A DNA stretch of 64,000 bases from UBA1413 sp964552955 (GCA_964552955.1 CAZKIU010000020.1:1-64000), one strand, 5' to 3'. Shown: positions 53,235 to 63,184, counted from the first letter of the stretch. The notes: a model not told the origin generated them from the letters alone. Program-made: numbers and translations.

Positions 53235-56200
53235 TTAAAACGATAATTGAACACCAAACATATAGAGTCTCCTGGAGCCCTGAATCCCGTTATCGGTATC
53301 AGCATTTCCATTGTAACTGTTGCCCATGACGCCGGTTTCGGGATCGGTATATCTTTTGGCAGCAGGTCCCAGAGTGATCAGGTTATTTCCGGTGACATAC
53401 ATACGGAGGTTCTCAACCATCATCCTACGGCTGACCGCTTTGGGCAAGGTATAGCCTAAGGTCAGGTTTCTCAGACGCCAGTAAGGATTGTCGAACACAA
53501 AGTTGGTGGCGTATTTCACGGTAGCAGAATACTGGGTATACGACCAGCGCGGAATGTCGACTCCCGTATCTCCGGGTTGTTTCCATCTGTTTTCGACCAG
53601 GTCCTGAACCATACCAACCCCCGGGCGGTTCATGATACGTTCCTTGTAAGTATAGTCCGACATCTTCGATCCGTGGGAGAAATACCACATAAAGGAGAAA
53701 TCGAAACCTTTATAGAGGAAGCTGTTGGTGATGGAGCCGAACATTTTCGGGAGGGCTGAACCGCAATAGACAAAATCATCGGTGGTCACGGCCGAAGTCA
53801 CTTCCGTCCGTTTCCATTTCCCGGTCCACTCCCCGTTGCTGTCTTTCTCCTTGATCAGCCAGCCGGGCAAGCCGGTTTCCGGATTAACGCCATCGTACTG
53901 CGGGGCAATAAATTCGTAGATCGATTTACCCTCCTCCATCTTGTAGGTACAGGCCGTTCCCGAATAAGTATAGGGCCCGGTGGGGAGATAAGTCACCTCA
54001 TTCTTCAGTGTGCTTACATTGGCATCGATGGTCCAGTTAAAATCCCTTTTGCTGATGACGTTGGCATTGAGGGTAAACTCAAACCCGCTGTTGCGCAGGT
54101 CGCCGATGTTGGTGTTGTAGCCCGAAGCGTCACCCACCTGGGCTGAAACCGGCAACTCCTTGTAGAAGAGGAGATCTTTGGAGGTGCGGGAATAGTATTC
54201 CAGCGTACCGCTTAACCGTTTGAAGACCGAGAAGTCAAGGCCCACATTCCACTGGTGGTTGCTTTCCCATTTCAGGTCAGGGGTGCTGTAGGTGGCGGGT
54301 TTTAAACCGGGTTCCAGATAGAGGTTGTCGCTGGTGTAGGTGCCCTGGTAGGCATAAAGCACTTCACTTCCGGCCTTGCCATTGCTGGCATTGCGAACGA
54401 TCAGCCGGTCATTGCCGGTGGTTCCGTAACTCCCCCTGAGCGAGAGGTTGTCCAACCATTTGGCATCTTCCAGGAAACTCTCTTTAGAGATCCTCCAGGA
54501 AGCTCCCGTCGACCAGAAGGTACCCCACCGGTTCTCCGCGCTGAAGCGGGAAGAACCATCTTCACGCACCGAAGCCGAGAGGTAGTACTTGTTCATAAAG
54601 TTATAGTCCACCTTTCCGAAGAAGGAGAGCAGGGCATAGTTGTCATGTCCTCCCCAAACGCCAAACTCCTTGGTCGTATTGGCCAGTTCGAACTTGCCCA
54701 GTTCCATGATGCCTGAACCCCAGCCCTGTTCGTAATGGTCATCCCATTTGTACCACTCATGTCCGACCATAGCCGTCACATTGTTTTCCCCGAAACTCCA
54801 GTTGCCCGACAATACATTGTTCCAGGTAAGGGACCTCTTATTATAATCATAACGACTGGCATACCCCCCGTCGGCCAGGATCGAAATCCCGTAGGGAGCA
54901 GTCTGGCCACTTCCATGAACGGCAGAACTGTAATTCATCGACCGGTACCAGTAGTCATCGCTATTGAGGGCTGTCCTGAAATTGAGATTGGCAGGGAGTA
55001 CAAATTCCATAAAGAACTGGGACGACATAATATGGCCCATGTTGGAATCATAACTGTCGTCATTGTCATTATCCCAGTAATTCCCCGCGTTATTCAGGAC
55101 CTGAATTCCAAAGAAGTTATTAGTGTATTTGCCATAGTCATACATCCTTTTCCCTGTTTTCTCTGAATAGACCCAGTCGGTATTATCGATATTCCTCAAC
55201 CAGGGAGAGGAAAGGGTGGTGGTAAAGTTGGCGGCACGGCTTGAGCCGGCGGAGATATTCTGGCGGTGCCTCGAGTAGGAAAGACTCCCTCCGGCATTCC
55301 ACCACTCCTTCAGTTTGGTGGTGACGTTGGTTCTGAAGGAATAGCGTTCGTAGAACTGGCTGCTGCCATACCCCTGGTCATCGAGGAAACCTCCCGAGAA
55401 GAAATAGGTGGTTTTCCCGTCATTGGTGGTTCCGCTGACGTCGACGCTATAATCCTGGCGCAATTTGCGCGAGAAAATGGCCCCGTACACATCCCAGTCA
55501 CTCTCCTCCCAGGCATATTCCAGCTTGGGATTCATGTGGGGATTTCCCTTCCCATCATGAAGGACATAGTTCTCATTGATATATTTGAACGGGGTCACAT
55601 AGGTCGTTTCACCCTTTGAATTGGTGATGGCTTTGACCTGTTTTTTCAGCGCATTATTGGAAGCGTAATCCCCGGCGGCCTGAGGAGTCATCTTGTCATA
55701 ATAGAGTGCATCATAATAAAGGGCATACCAGGTATTCTCGAGTTGCTGGTAAGGGTTGGCTTTAACCGGGTTCGGAACGGCATTGTCAGAAGTTCCCCAT
55801 GCCCCGCGAAAGTTGATTTGCGGTCCGCTCGATTTTCCCTTTTTGGTGGTAATGACGACCACACCATTGGCCGCGCGGGAACCATAGAGCGAAGTGGCAG
55901 CGGCGTCTTTCAGAATTGTCATGGCTTCAATATCAGAAGGATTGATCTGATTCAAATCCCCGTCATAGGGCATCCCATCGACAATATACAGCGGATCAGC
56001 CTTTCCCGACATCGAAGAAATACCGCGAATCTCAATACGGGTATTTCCGCCGGGATTTCCCTGTACATTCACCACATTGACCCCGGCAGACATGCCCTGC
56101 AGGGATTCGGCAAAACCCGTTCCCATCACTTTTTCAAGTTGCTCAGATTTAACCACTGATGCCGAACCGGTGAAGGTGGATTTCTTCTGGGTTCCATAGG

Positions 56201-56675
56201 CGACGATCACCACCTCGTCGATATTCTCTGTGTCTTCAACCAGCACCACCTTGAGCGTGGTCTGTCCGGCAGTCGGGATGGTTTGTTCAATAAATCCAAT
56301 AAAAGAGATCTTTATGGAAGCATTGTTGGCCACTTCCAGTGAGAATTTGCCATTTACATCGGTAATCGTTCCGTGGGTCGTACCCGCTTCAACAATATTG
56401 GCCCCGATGATGGACTCTCCAGTGGCATTCGTAACCGTTCCCGTGATAATTTTTTTCTGTTGCTGAGCAGAGGTAATCCCTGCCCCCTCTTCGGTACCGG
56501 CGACCCGTGCCGCCCAACCGGAATCATGGCTTAAACCGCTGTTGTCTGCACTGACCAGACCTGAAAATGCGTTGAAGAAAACGGTAAATAATAAAATGAG
56601 TGTAGTCCGCATGACCTTACTAAAAAGATGATCGCGCTCTTCTCCGTGAAGACCGACACTCTGTGAATTGTTCAT
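53235..56675 (-). CDS. SusC-like TonB-dependent glycan importer (pair 2)
   Basis: A 1146-residue outer-membrane importer. The signal hydrophobic core is at about 23-40; translation may begin at M1 or, for a more usual signal, M22 (56612). A hydrophilic segment (about 44-74) precedes the CarboxypepD-like domain (about 76-150), TonB-box-like DEVVIVAYG at 153-161, plug and barrel ending MFGVQLSF. The extra segment after the signal is absent in SusC1. It is the first gene of the pair-2 operon and is preceded by a 662-bp gap. Confidence 0.94.
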   Translation of the reverse strand: MNNSQSVGLHGEERDHLFSKVMRTTLILLFTVFFNAFSGLVSADNSGLSHDSGWAARVAGTEEGAGITSAQQQKKIITGTVTNATGESIIGANIVEAGTTHGTITDVNGKFSLEVANNASIKISFIGFIEQTIPTAGQTTLKVVLVEDTENIDEVVIVAYGTQKKSTFTGSASVVKSEQLEKVMGTGFAESLQGMSAGVNVVNVQGNPGGNTRIEIRGISSMSGKADPLYIVDGMPYDGDLNQINPSDIEAMTILKDAAATSLYGSRAANGVVVITTKKGKSSGPQINFRGAWGTSDNAVPNPVKANPYQQLENTWYALYYDALYYDKMTPQAAGDYASNNALKKQVKAITNSKGETTYVTPFKYINENYVLHDGKGNPHMNPKLEYAWEESDWDVYGAIFSRKLRQDYSVDVSGTTNDGKTTYFFSGGFLDDQGYGSSQFYERYSFRTNVTTKLKEWWNAGGSLSYSRHRQNISAGSSRAANFTTTLSSPWLRNIDNTDWVYSEKTGKRMYDYGKYTNNFFGIQVLNNAGNYWDNDNDDSYDSNMGHIMSSQFFMEFVLPANLNFRTALNSDDYWYRSMNYSSAVHGSGQTAPYGISILADGGYASRYDYNKRSLTWNNVLSGNWSFGENNVTAMVGHEWYKWDDHYEQGWGSGIMELGKFELANTTKEFGVWGGHDNYALLSFFGKVDYNFMNKYYLSASVREDGSSRFSAENRWGTFWSTGASWRISKESFLEDAKWLDNLSLRGSYGTTGNDRLIVRNASNGKAGSEVLYAYQGTYTSDNLYLEPGLKPATYSTPDLKWESNHQWNVGLDFSVFKRLSGTLEYYSRTSKDLLFYKELPVSAQVGDASGYNTNIGDLRNSGFEFTLNANVISKRDFNWTIDANVSTLKNEVTYLPTGPYTYSGTACTYKMEEGKSIYEFIAPQYDGVNPETGLPGWLIKEKDSNGEWTGKWKRTEVTSAVTTDDFVYCGSALPKMFGSITNSFLYKGFDFSFMWYFSHGSKMSDYTYKERIMNRPGVGMVQDLVENRWKQPGDTGVDIPRWSYTQYSATVKYATNFVFDNPYWRLRNLTLGYTLPKAVSRRMMVENLRMYVTGNNLITLGPAAKRYTDPETGVMGNSYNGNADTDNGIQGSRRLYMFGVQLSF

Positions 56676-57337
56676 AAGTCAAAATTTTTGAATTAATAGC
56701 ATAATTGTGATTGGCCGGATGACAAAAACCTCCATCATAAGGTTCTCTCTCTTCCTCCGACCGGGGATCCCTGATGCTTTTGGTTGTTTACTCCATAGGC
56801 AAATTATGTTAATTGGTTAAATGCTGGTGGTATGCTGACCCTTCTGAAAGGGATCTGCAGACAGGTTGAAATGACCCTGAGAACAAAGTCTTCAGCCCAT
56901 TCCCGTTCTATCAAATGGCCGTTGGTTGCCGTGAAAAAGCGGGAAAGATACTTCGAATGCAATAAATGAAACACCTGAAAATCTGAGGTTTAATTCAAAT
57001 TCAGTCACTACTTTCTCATTTGACAAAATATTAATTTTACCTGGTAGTGGCGGGAATACCGGGGAGTTCTTAAGGTAAAATTAACATATTGCTGATTCTA
57101 TCTGGCTTGTATTCAGGGTAAAATGCTGAAATGTGAGGTCTTTGGGCGGTCTACCGAATGGACCACGATAGCATATGGCAAAATAAGGAGGATTAGTAGA
57201 ATCAGGTGGAAATATAAATACCCCCTCACAGGATTAGAGACAGAAGCAACCAGTTCGTTTTCACGGTTGAAATGCGTTTTCCCATCAAAGCTATCGGAAT
57301 TTTCAGTGGCCCTGTGCTTGGGTTTACGGGAAGGCAA
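56676..57337. other. 662-bp intergenic region upstream of susC2
   Basis: No credible gene. It is AT-rich toward the right. It should contain the regulated promoter of pair 2, but I find no exact TANNTTTG box on the minus strand; the nearest are imperfect (56790-57030). It also holds the 3' region of the asparagine-synthase-like gene, with no clear terminator. Confidence 0.6.
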
Positions 57338-59050
57338 TTAGTTCTTGCAAAGGTCGATAAGCTTTCTGACCGTATACATCGCAGTCAAGCTGTTGTAATT
57401 GGCCTGACCCGGATGCCGATCATTGAATTTCGCGAGATAGGACCTTGAATGCCAAGGAAAATCTTCAATTGGTTCAAGCATCTCTTTGACGGTACGGGCT
57501 TTCAGGGCATATATTTGATTCAGCCCCTCGTTTATCTTGATCCTATAACCTGAAATACTGAGCAGGATATTCTTTATCCGGTCAGGCACCAATTTTCGCA
57601 GTAAAGATTTAACGATGCTTTTTCCCGGCGTTTTCCCGGCAAAGGGGATTCCTGTCAATGCATGGACCAGGATCCCCTTCTTTTCGGCATCAAAAAGCAT
57701 TTTTCTGCCTGTTTTATCCTGAGGAGCAATGGCCAGCCAGAAATCAACCAACTCCTTATCCCAGTAAGGCAAGCGGAACTCAAATCCGAAGAATTCATAT
57801 CCTCTGATGCTGTTAACCACAAATTTGGTCCTGAATTCCTGCCAGTTAAAGTATTCCTGAAAATGGTGGGGAGCAACATTTGCGCTGTTGAAGACCTTTT
57901 CGATGGCTTCTGATGGTACGAATTCCGGTTCTTTAATGCCCACCCATTTCCGGGTAGTCCGTTGAAGTGCCTGGAGTTTATCCCTGCATTTGAAATCCTC
58001 GTTTTCTATCCAGCAACCTGCCAGCAAGTCCAGGGAGTGCCCGGGAACGAAGACATCCCCATGTTGTATGACTCCCTGATGTTTCAACTCATATACTGCC
58101 AGTATGTCCTGAAGATGCGGTGTGGAAACACCGTTGAATGCAAAATGGAGATAGTGGTCAAAAACACCCTCACGATGCAGTTGGTCCCATTTCTGTTCTG
58201 AATATTCGACAAAATGCCATTCAAAACCTAAGGCCTCCGCGACCTGTTTACTTAAAAACGACTGTTCATTTCCCTTTGTGCCATAGGTGTAGCAGACTAC
58301 ATTCCTGACTCCAAGTTTAAATAAGGTGTTTACAATGATCCGGGAATCATGCCCGCCACTTAAAGGAACCAGCCAGCGGTTGATATGGGGAGTCTGCTTT
58401 ATCATCCTTGAAAAAACGGATAAAAGGAGCTGGTCCAGGGCCTGGGTAAACTTAGAATCATCTTTGTGCTGGTCCGTGGACTGCTTGGGAAAGTAGGTAA
58501 AGTACCTTTTTGAACTTACCTGATTGTTCTCAATGGTGACGATTTCTCCGGCCTGGATAGCGAAGACATCGCGGTATACGGTGTGGCTCCCCAACACGAA
58601 ACCGGTGAATATGAATTCTTCCAGTTTTTCTTCATGGACCGGAAGAGGAGCAATAAACTTTTGAAATTCATACAGATTATCGGTTATAAAAAGGGCATTG
58701 TTATGAAATCCGTAAAAAAGAGGGTTGCTCCGTATGATATCCACAGCAAGATTGCAGGCCCCCTCCTTCATGATAATCATGGAGAACAATCCGCAGATTT
58801 CAGAAAGCTTCTCCAAAAGGATCAAATCAGTACTTCGTTGAGCATTGTCCAACACATCAGGCAGCAGAGACAACCATCCTTCTGATAGTAATTCCCCATC
58901 TTTTGAAGAGGCAGAACCCTTGTAATATACTTTGGTATTTCCTTTTGTGGAGGTAAAAAGCTGATGATCACGCAGCATGATCTTTACTTCCATCATGGAA
59001 TGCATCTCCCTGTGTTGGTCCATTTTCAAAGAAGTCTGTACGGATTGCAC
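57338..59050 (-). CDS. Asparagine-synthase-like protein with degenerate amidotransferase domain
   Basis: A 570-residue cytoplasmic protein. The C-terminal part has the ATP-pyrophosphatase P-loop SGGHDS (231-236) and the asparagine-synthase fold (LPYWDKELVDFWL). The N-terminal part (about 25-190) keeps the outline of a glutamine amidotransferase (VDIIRSNPLFYG) but has no N-terminal cysteine nucleophile, so it should not release ammonia from glutamine. Proteins of this kind occur in capsule and O-antigen clusters, where some amidate sugar acids or have no known role. A place inside a glycan-degradation region is unusual. The start is uncertain; several ATGs lie in the first 25 codons. Confidence 0.8.
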   Translation of the reverse strand: MQSVQTSLKMDQHREMHSMMEVKIMLRDHQLFTSTKGNTKVYYKGSASSKDGELLSEGWLSLLPDVLDNAQRSTDLILLEKLSEICGLFSMIIMKEGACNLAVDIIRSNPLFYGFHNNALFITDNLYEFQKFIAPLPVHEEKLEEFIFTGFVLGSHTVYRDVFAIQAGEIVTIENNQVSSKRYFTYFPKQSTDQHKDDSKFTQALDQLLLSVFSRMIKQTPHINRWLVPLSGGHDSRIIVNTLFKLGVRNVVCYTYGTKGNEQSFLSKQVAEALGFEWHFVEYSEQKWDQLHREGVFDHYLHFAFNGVSTPHLQDILAVYELKHQGVIQHGDVFVPGHSLDLLAGCWIENEDFKCRDKLQALQRTTRKWVGIKEPEFVPSEAIEKVFNSANVAPHHFQEYFNWQEFRTKFVVNSIRGYEFFGFEFRLPYWDKELVDFWLAIAPQDKTGRKMLFDAEKKGILVHALTGIPFAGKTPGKSIVKSLLRKLVPDRIKNILLSISGYRIKINEGLNQIYALKARTVKEMLEPIEDFPWHSRSYLAKFNDRHPGQANYNSLTAMYTVRKLIDLCKN

Positions 59051-59112
59051 TGAATTTACGGAAATATTCCGATATTATCAAATCCAGACCGGAACAGGAA
59101 GTGGTGGCGGCC

Positions 59113-61197
59113 TCATTCCGTAATAAGATCAATCTCGGCATACCCGATATTGGCATTATTCTCCGCATTTTTCAATGCACGAAACCTGACATAGCGCGCT
59201 TTTACTTCTTCAAACATCTTGGTTTGCCATACGGGATTGTTCTTAATATTGGAGAATTCGCCCCCGCTAACCAGTTTCCAGGTATGCTGATCTGAGGAAA
59301 CAAAGAACTGGTATTCGGTGATAATTCCGGGGCTCCATTGTCCCCTGTCGGGATGATAGCGGAATCCTGTCAGGTTCAGTGCATGTCCTAAATCGATAAC
59401 CAGGTCGACGGGTAACTGCCCCCTGTTGTGGTGCCACGCTGTGGCAGGATTTCCATCCAGGATGGCATAGGCTTTTTCATCCTTCATCTCTAGGATGATC
59501 CAATCTTTGCGGGGCAGGTCGAAGTATTCATGGCTCACGGCACTGCTTTTCCCCGAAGTGGGGTCAAAAGCCAATGCCTTTATTTCCAGTTTACCTTCGG
59601 CATTAATGGGGCCGGTGTATTTCATGGAGCCCGGTGTGGGGTCACTGCCATCTACCGTGAAATAGACTTCCGATTCCTGATCAGCAGCAGTTATGATGAC
59701 ATCGCCTGCCTGGTTTCTGATAACGGTAGGAGGCGTAAGGATTTGTGGCGCAAGATAAACCCCAATCTCAGATATCACCGGACAGGCCTTTGACCCGGTG
59801 ATGTGAAAGCGGAGCTGTGTGGCCTCCACTGTGGGGAAGCGGAGAATACGCTTGTAACCGATGGTGGTTGCTTTTGCTATTTCCTGCCATTCACCGCCAG
59901 CCATTGCTTCAACGGTGAACGATTTCACCCGCTGCCCCAGAAGGATGTATTCCCGGGCCATGAACCGGTTAAAGCGGGTGGGCTTCCCGAAGTCAAGGGT
60001 CAGCGTTGTTGTGGTGATGCTATCGTCGGTAGTCCAATAACTCTCGGTGTTGCCGTCGATCGCCTTGTTGGCTCCGAATTTCCTGGCATTTCCCCTAACG
60101 CCCGATGCTTCAGCCCTGGCATGGGTAGCCAGGTTGACGGCAAATGCCTCTTTGATGGCCTGCCCAAGGTCAAGCGCTGCCTTCTCATCAGCCGGGTGGA
60201 TCCTGCCATTGGGCATGATGGGAAAGTTGAGCAATAAGGTGCCGTTCCGCCCGACGGAATGGTAGTATGTATCCATCAACTGGGTTAAGGTTTTCACTTT
60301 TGAGTCCTCACTGGGGTGGTAAAACCATTCGGGCCTGATCGAGGTATTTACTTCTCCCGGAACCCAGGCATCTCCGTTCTCCACTCCGTAATGCAACATC
60401 TCAAAAGGGACATCGCCCGTGGCATTTAATAAACTCCAGTTGGTTTCGCCGACCCACCCGCCTTCGGTGCCTACCCAGCGCAAATCAGCCCTGTCGCCTC
60501 CATCGTTCCAAATGACGATATCGGGTTGCAATGCTCTGATCATCTTGTAGGTGGGCTGCCAATCGTAATAGCTCCTGCGGTCGATCCGACGGCTCTCATT
60601 GGCTCCTCCATAATAGCCGGTTCCGCCATTGGCTCCGTCGAACCAGATTTCAAAAATGGGACCATAATTCGTCAGCAATTCCCTGATCTGGTTTCTGAAA
60701 TAGGTGATATAGGCGGGGTTTCCGTAATCGGGGTGGTTTCTGTCCCAAGGTGAAACATAAATTCCCAGTTTCAGCCCATATTCCTGGCAGGCGTCGGCCA
60801 GTTCGCGCACCACATCGCCCTTTCCCTCTTTCCAGGGTGCATTCTTCACTGAATAGTCTGTGTATTCCGAAGGCCACAAACAAAATCCACTGTGGTGTTT
60901 AGCGGTGATAATGATCCCTTTCATCCCTGCCTCCTTGCAGATCCGGGCCCATTGACGGCAATCCAGTTTTTCCGGGTTGAAAAGGTTGATATCTTCATTG
61001 CCATACCCCCACGACTGGTCGGTATAGGTATTCAGCGAGAAATGGACAAACGCATAGAACTCCATTTCCTGCCAGCGCTTCTGGTTTTCAGTCGGCACCG
61101 GGCCATGGGGTTCAGGCGAAGTGGTGGGCTTGCAGCAGGTCAGCCATAGACCAGCCAACACAATGATACCAGGCAATAAACGGTTTTTCATTCCCAT
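59113..61197 (-). CDS. GH29 alpha-L-fucosidase lipoprotein
   Basis: A 694-residue exported enzyme, lipoprotein signal with C21 or C22. The GH29 barrel (about 35-345) has HHSGFCLWPS, KLGIYVSPWDR and the nucleophile D187 in FEIWFDGANGG. A discoidin (F5/8 C) sugar-binding domain (about 352-483), a chitobiase-type beta domain (about 490-555) and a second discoidin domain (about 560-694) follow. It removes alpha-L-fucose; the layout resembles the GH29 group favouring alpha-1,3/1,4 fucose, but this is not certain. It is followed by the asparagine-synthase-like gene after 62 bases. Confidence 0.94.
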   Translation of the reverse strand: MGMKNRLLPGIIVLAGLWLTCCKPTTSPEPHGPVPTENQKRWQEMEFYAFVHFSLNTYTDQSWGYGNEDINLFNPEKLDCRQWARICKEAGMKGIIITAKHHSGFCLWPSEYTDYSVKNAPWKEGKGDVVRELADACQEYGLKLGIYVSPWDRNHPDYGNPAYITYFRNQIRELLTNYGPIFEIWFDGANGGTGYYGGANESRRIDRRSYYDWQPTYKMIRALQPDIVIWNDGGDRADLRWVGTEGGWVGETNWSLLNATGDVPFEMLHYGVENGDAWVPGEVNTSIRPEWFYHPSEDSKVKTLTQLMDTYYHSVGRNGTLLLNFPIMPNGRIHPADEKAALDLGQAIKEAFAVNLATHARAEASGVRGNARKFGANKAIDGNTESYWTTDDSITTTTLTLDFGKPTRFNRFMAREYILLGQRVKSFTVEAMAGGEWQEIAKATTIGYKRILRFPTVEATQLRFHITGSKACPVISEIGVYLAPQILTPPTVIRNQAGDVIITAADQESEVYFTVDGSDPTPGSMKYTGPINAEGKLEIKALAFDPTSGKSSAVSHEYFDLPRKDWIILEMKDEKAYAILDGNPATAWHHNRGQLPVDLVIDLGHALNLTGFRYHPDRGQWSPGIITEYQFFVSSDQHTWKLVSGGEFSNIKNNPVWQTKMFEEVKARYVRFRALKNAENNANIGYAEIDLITE

Positions 61198-61269
61198 TTT
61201 TTTCTATTTTGTAAATTCCTTTTCCGTTTTTCACTAAAGTGTCAGAACTGTCGGCTTTAAGCGTGTACC

Positions 61270-62316
61270 TCAGAATTTCCTCCTGATCATCAGGGGGGCT
61301 GGTTTTTTGAGTGGCTGGGCCGTTATGCCTTCAAAAGTGATTTTGACCGGAAGAATGTGGCCGTTCTCATCAAACTCCATTCGGTCGATACAGGTGACCC
61401 GGTGGTGGGGAGAGGTTTCGCCCAGGGGCCTGCGATGGTAAACGATATACCAGTCGTCGGTTCCTGGAATATTGAGCAGCGAATGGTGTCCGGCACCTGT
61501 GGCCACCGTGCTGTCCGGCTCCAATACCGTTCCGATCCGTGTGAAAGGACCGAAAGGATTATCAGAGATGGCATAAGCCACCCGGTAGTTCGGGCCGGTC
61601 CAGCCCCCTTCCGACCACATAAAATAATACTTACCGTTTTTGATGAACATGAAGGGGCCTTCGACATATTTTTCCGGCGTAATCTCTTTAAACAGGGTGC
61701 CGTCGGAAAGCGGAACGAATCCGGTGAAATCTTCGTTCAGTCGGGCCACGTTGCAATGGCGCCAGCCTCCGTAATAGAGGTAATGGGTGCCGTCGCTATC
61801 GCGGAAGACATACTGGTCGATGGGTTGTGCCCCGTTGATGATGTCACTGATGAGTGGTTTCCCGAGGAGGTCGCGGTAAGGCCCTTCGGGCCGGTCGGCT
61901 ACGGCCACACCGATGCCTCCCACTTCACCCTGGTGCACATCGTTGGCCCCGAAGAAAAGGTAATACTTGCCTCCTTTTTCAATCACACCAGGGGCCCACA
62001 TGGCCCGGCGGGCCCATTTCACCGCCGCCGTGTCCAGAATGGCTTCATGTTTGGTCCATTTTACCAGGTCGGGCGAAGAAAAACAATCAAAATGGACCTG
62101 ATTCTCATAGGCGTCGGAGTAGGTGGGGTAAATCCAATATTGGCCCTCATAGATCACCGCTTCCGGGTCGGCATACCATCCCTGAAGGACCGGGTTCCCG
62201 GCCCGCTCCGAAACAGCCGTATTCTTCACACTCTTACAGGAAACCCATAATGTCACAATCAGTAGTGATATAAGGAGCCTTAAAAAATTCTTTACCATAT
62301 CAATCATTTTATCCAC
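61270..62316 (-). CDS. GH43-like glycosidase lipoprotein
   Basis: A 348-residue five-bladed propeller lipoprotein (lipobox WVSC, C27; start M1, M4 or M7). The GH43-type acids can be placed at D50 (GWYADPEA), D167 (QPIDQYVF) and E219 (KYVEGPFM). It is only weakly similar to the GH43 protein at 37835, so a different sugar specificity is likely. It is the first minus-strand gene of the glycan region and lies 72 bases before the fucosidase gene, probably on the same transcript. Confidence 0.87.
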   Translation of the reverse strand: MDKMIDMVKNFLRLLISLLIVTLWVSCKSVKNTAVSERAGNPVLQGWYADPEAVIYEGQYWIYPTYSDAYENQVHFDCFSSPDLVKWTKHEAILDTAAVKWARRAMWAPGVIEKGGKYYLFFGANDVHQGEVGGIGVAVADRPEGPYRDLLGKPLISDIINGAQPIDQYVFRDSDGTHYLYYGGWRHCNVARLNEDFTGFVPLSDGTLFKEITPEKYVEGPFMFIKNGKYYFMWSEGGWTGPNYRVAYAISDNPFGPFTRIGTVLEPDSTVATGAGHHSLLNIPGTDDWYIVYHRRPLGETSPHHRVTCIDRMEFDENGHILPVKITFEGITAQPLKKPAPLMIRRKF

Positions 62317-62433
62317 AGGAATTCCATGCAGGTTTCATCCAGGCCAAACAGCAGGTATGCAAAGATGGCAAAATATGTCATAAAAGAATTCAAATGCTGG
62401 TTGTCGCATGAGGTCTGATTCCCTCAGGAGCGT

Positions 62434-62441
62434 TAACTTTG
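62434..62441 (+). promoter_or_regulatory. Likely -7 box for the PAP2 gene
   Basis: TAACTTTG matches TANNTTTG exactly and would give a start near 62448, 25 bases before the ATG. No clear -33 box is seen. Confidence 0.4.
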
Positions 62442-62473
62442 TGCTTTTCTGAATCCATGATACACCCTGAAAC

Positions 62474-63184
62474 ATGAAGTGTTACTTGTTTTGTCTGTTA
62501 TTTATCCTGCTTTTTAGATTTAGCGGTACTGCGCAGCGCGATACCCTTCGCAGTGAACCTCCCGGGAACAGAAGTTTCCTCACAAAACAGATCGTACCAT
62601 TGAGTCTGATCACCGCGGGTTCCCTGCTGAATATCGGAACTATAAAAAAAGATATTCATGAGTTATTCCCCAAAACCGACACCCAGATCGATGACTATCT
62701 TCAAGTCATGCCGGTGGTTCAGATGTACCTGTTGGATGCCGTGGGGGTAAGACACCGGAGTACCGTTTGGGATCAGACCAAATATCTGGCGCTTTCCCAG
62801 TTGTTTTCAGGATCGCTCGTTCATTTATTAAAACATACCACACAGGTCACGCGGCCCTGGGGTGGCAATATTTCCTTCCCTTCGGGGCACACTGCCATTG
62901 CCTTTACGGGAGCCACCGTGCTGTATCATGAATTCAGGGAGAGTGAACCCCTTCTGGCCTGGAGTGGCTATGCTTTTGCTACGGCGACCGGCCTCCTGCG
63001 CGTCACCAACAATGCCCACTGGCTCCCCGATGTGATGGCAGGGGCAGGGATCGCTATCCTCACCACCAACCTGGTCTACCATTTTGAACCTTTGAGCAAC
63101 TTCCAACCCTTCAAAAGGCGGAAGGATTTGACTTTTGTACCCATGGTCACACCTGAAACCATCGGCTTCCAGTGCCGGTTTTAA
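62474..63184 (+). CDS. PAP2-family membrane phosphatase
   Basis: A 236-residue protein with an exported or membrane N-terminus (signal ending GTAQ) and the three phosphatase blocks in order: K120...R127-P (KHTTQVTRP), PSGH at 136-139, and R176...H182-x3-D186 (RVTNNAHWLPD). PAP2 enzymes dephosphorylate lipid phosphates such as undecaprenyl-PP, phosphatidate or lipid A. It reads away from the glycan region and marks its right border. Its stop is 6 bases from the convergent gene's stop. Confidence 0.92.
   Translation: MKCYLFCLLFILLFRFSGTAQRDTLRSEPPGNRSFLTKQIVPLSLITAGSLLNIGTIKKDIHELFPKTDTQIDDYLQVMPVVQMYLLDAVGVRHRSTVWDQTKYLALSQLFSGSLVHLLKHTTQVTRPWGGNISFPSGHTAIAFTGATVLYHEFRESEPLLAWSGYAFATATGLLRVTNNAHWLPDVMAGAGIAILTTNLVYHFEPLSNFQPFKRRKDLTFVPMVTPETIGFQCRF

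Noticed and set aside
57113..57337. A 74-codon minus-strand frame with a hydrophobic stretch just after the asparagine-synthase-like gene
   Set aside because: It needs a TTG start, has no ribosome site or homology I can see, and similar frames are expected by chance in AT-rich gaps.
36600..62475. The 13-base match CACCCTGAAACAT at 36600 and 62463
   Set aside because: In 64 kb some tens of 13-base matches are expected by chance; the contexts (upstream of the HTCS gene and at the PAP2 start) are unrelated.
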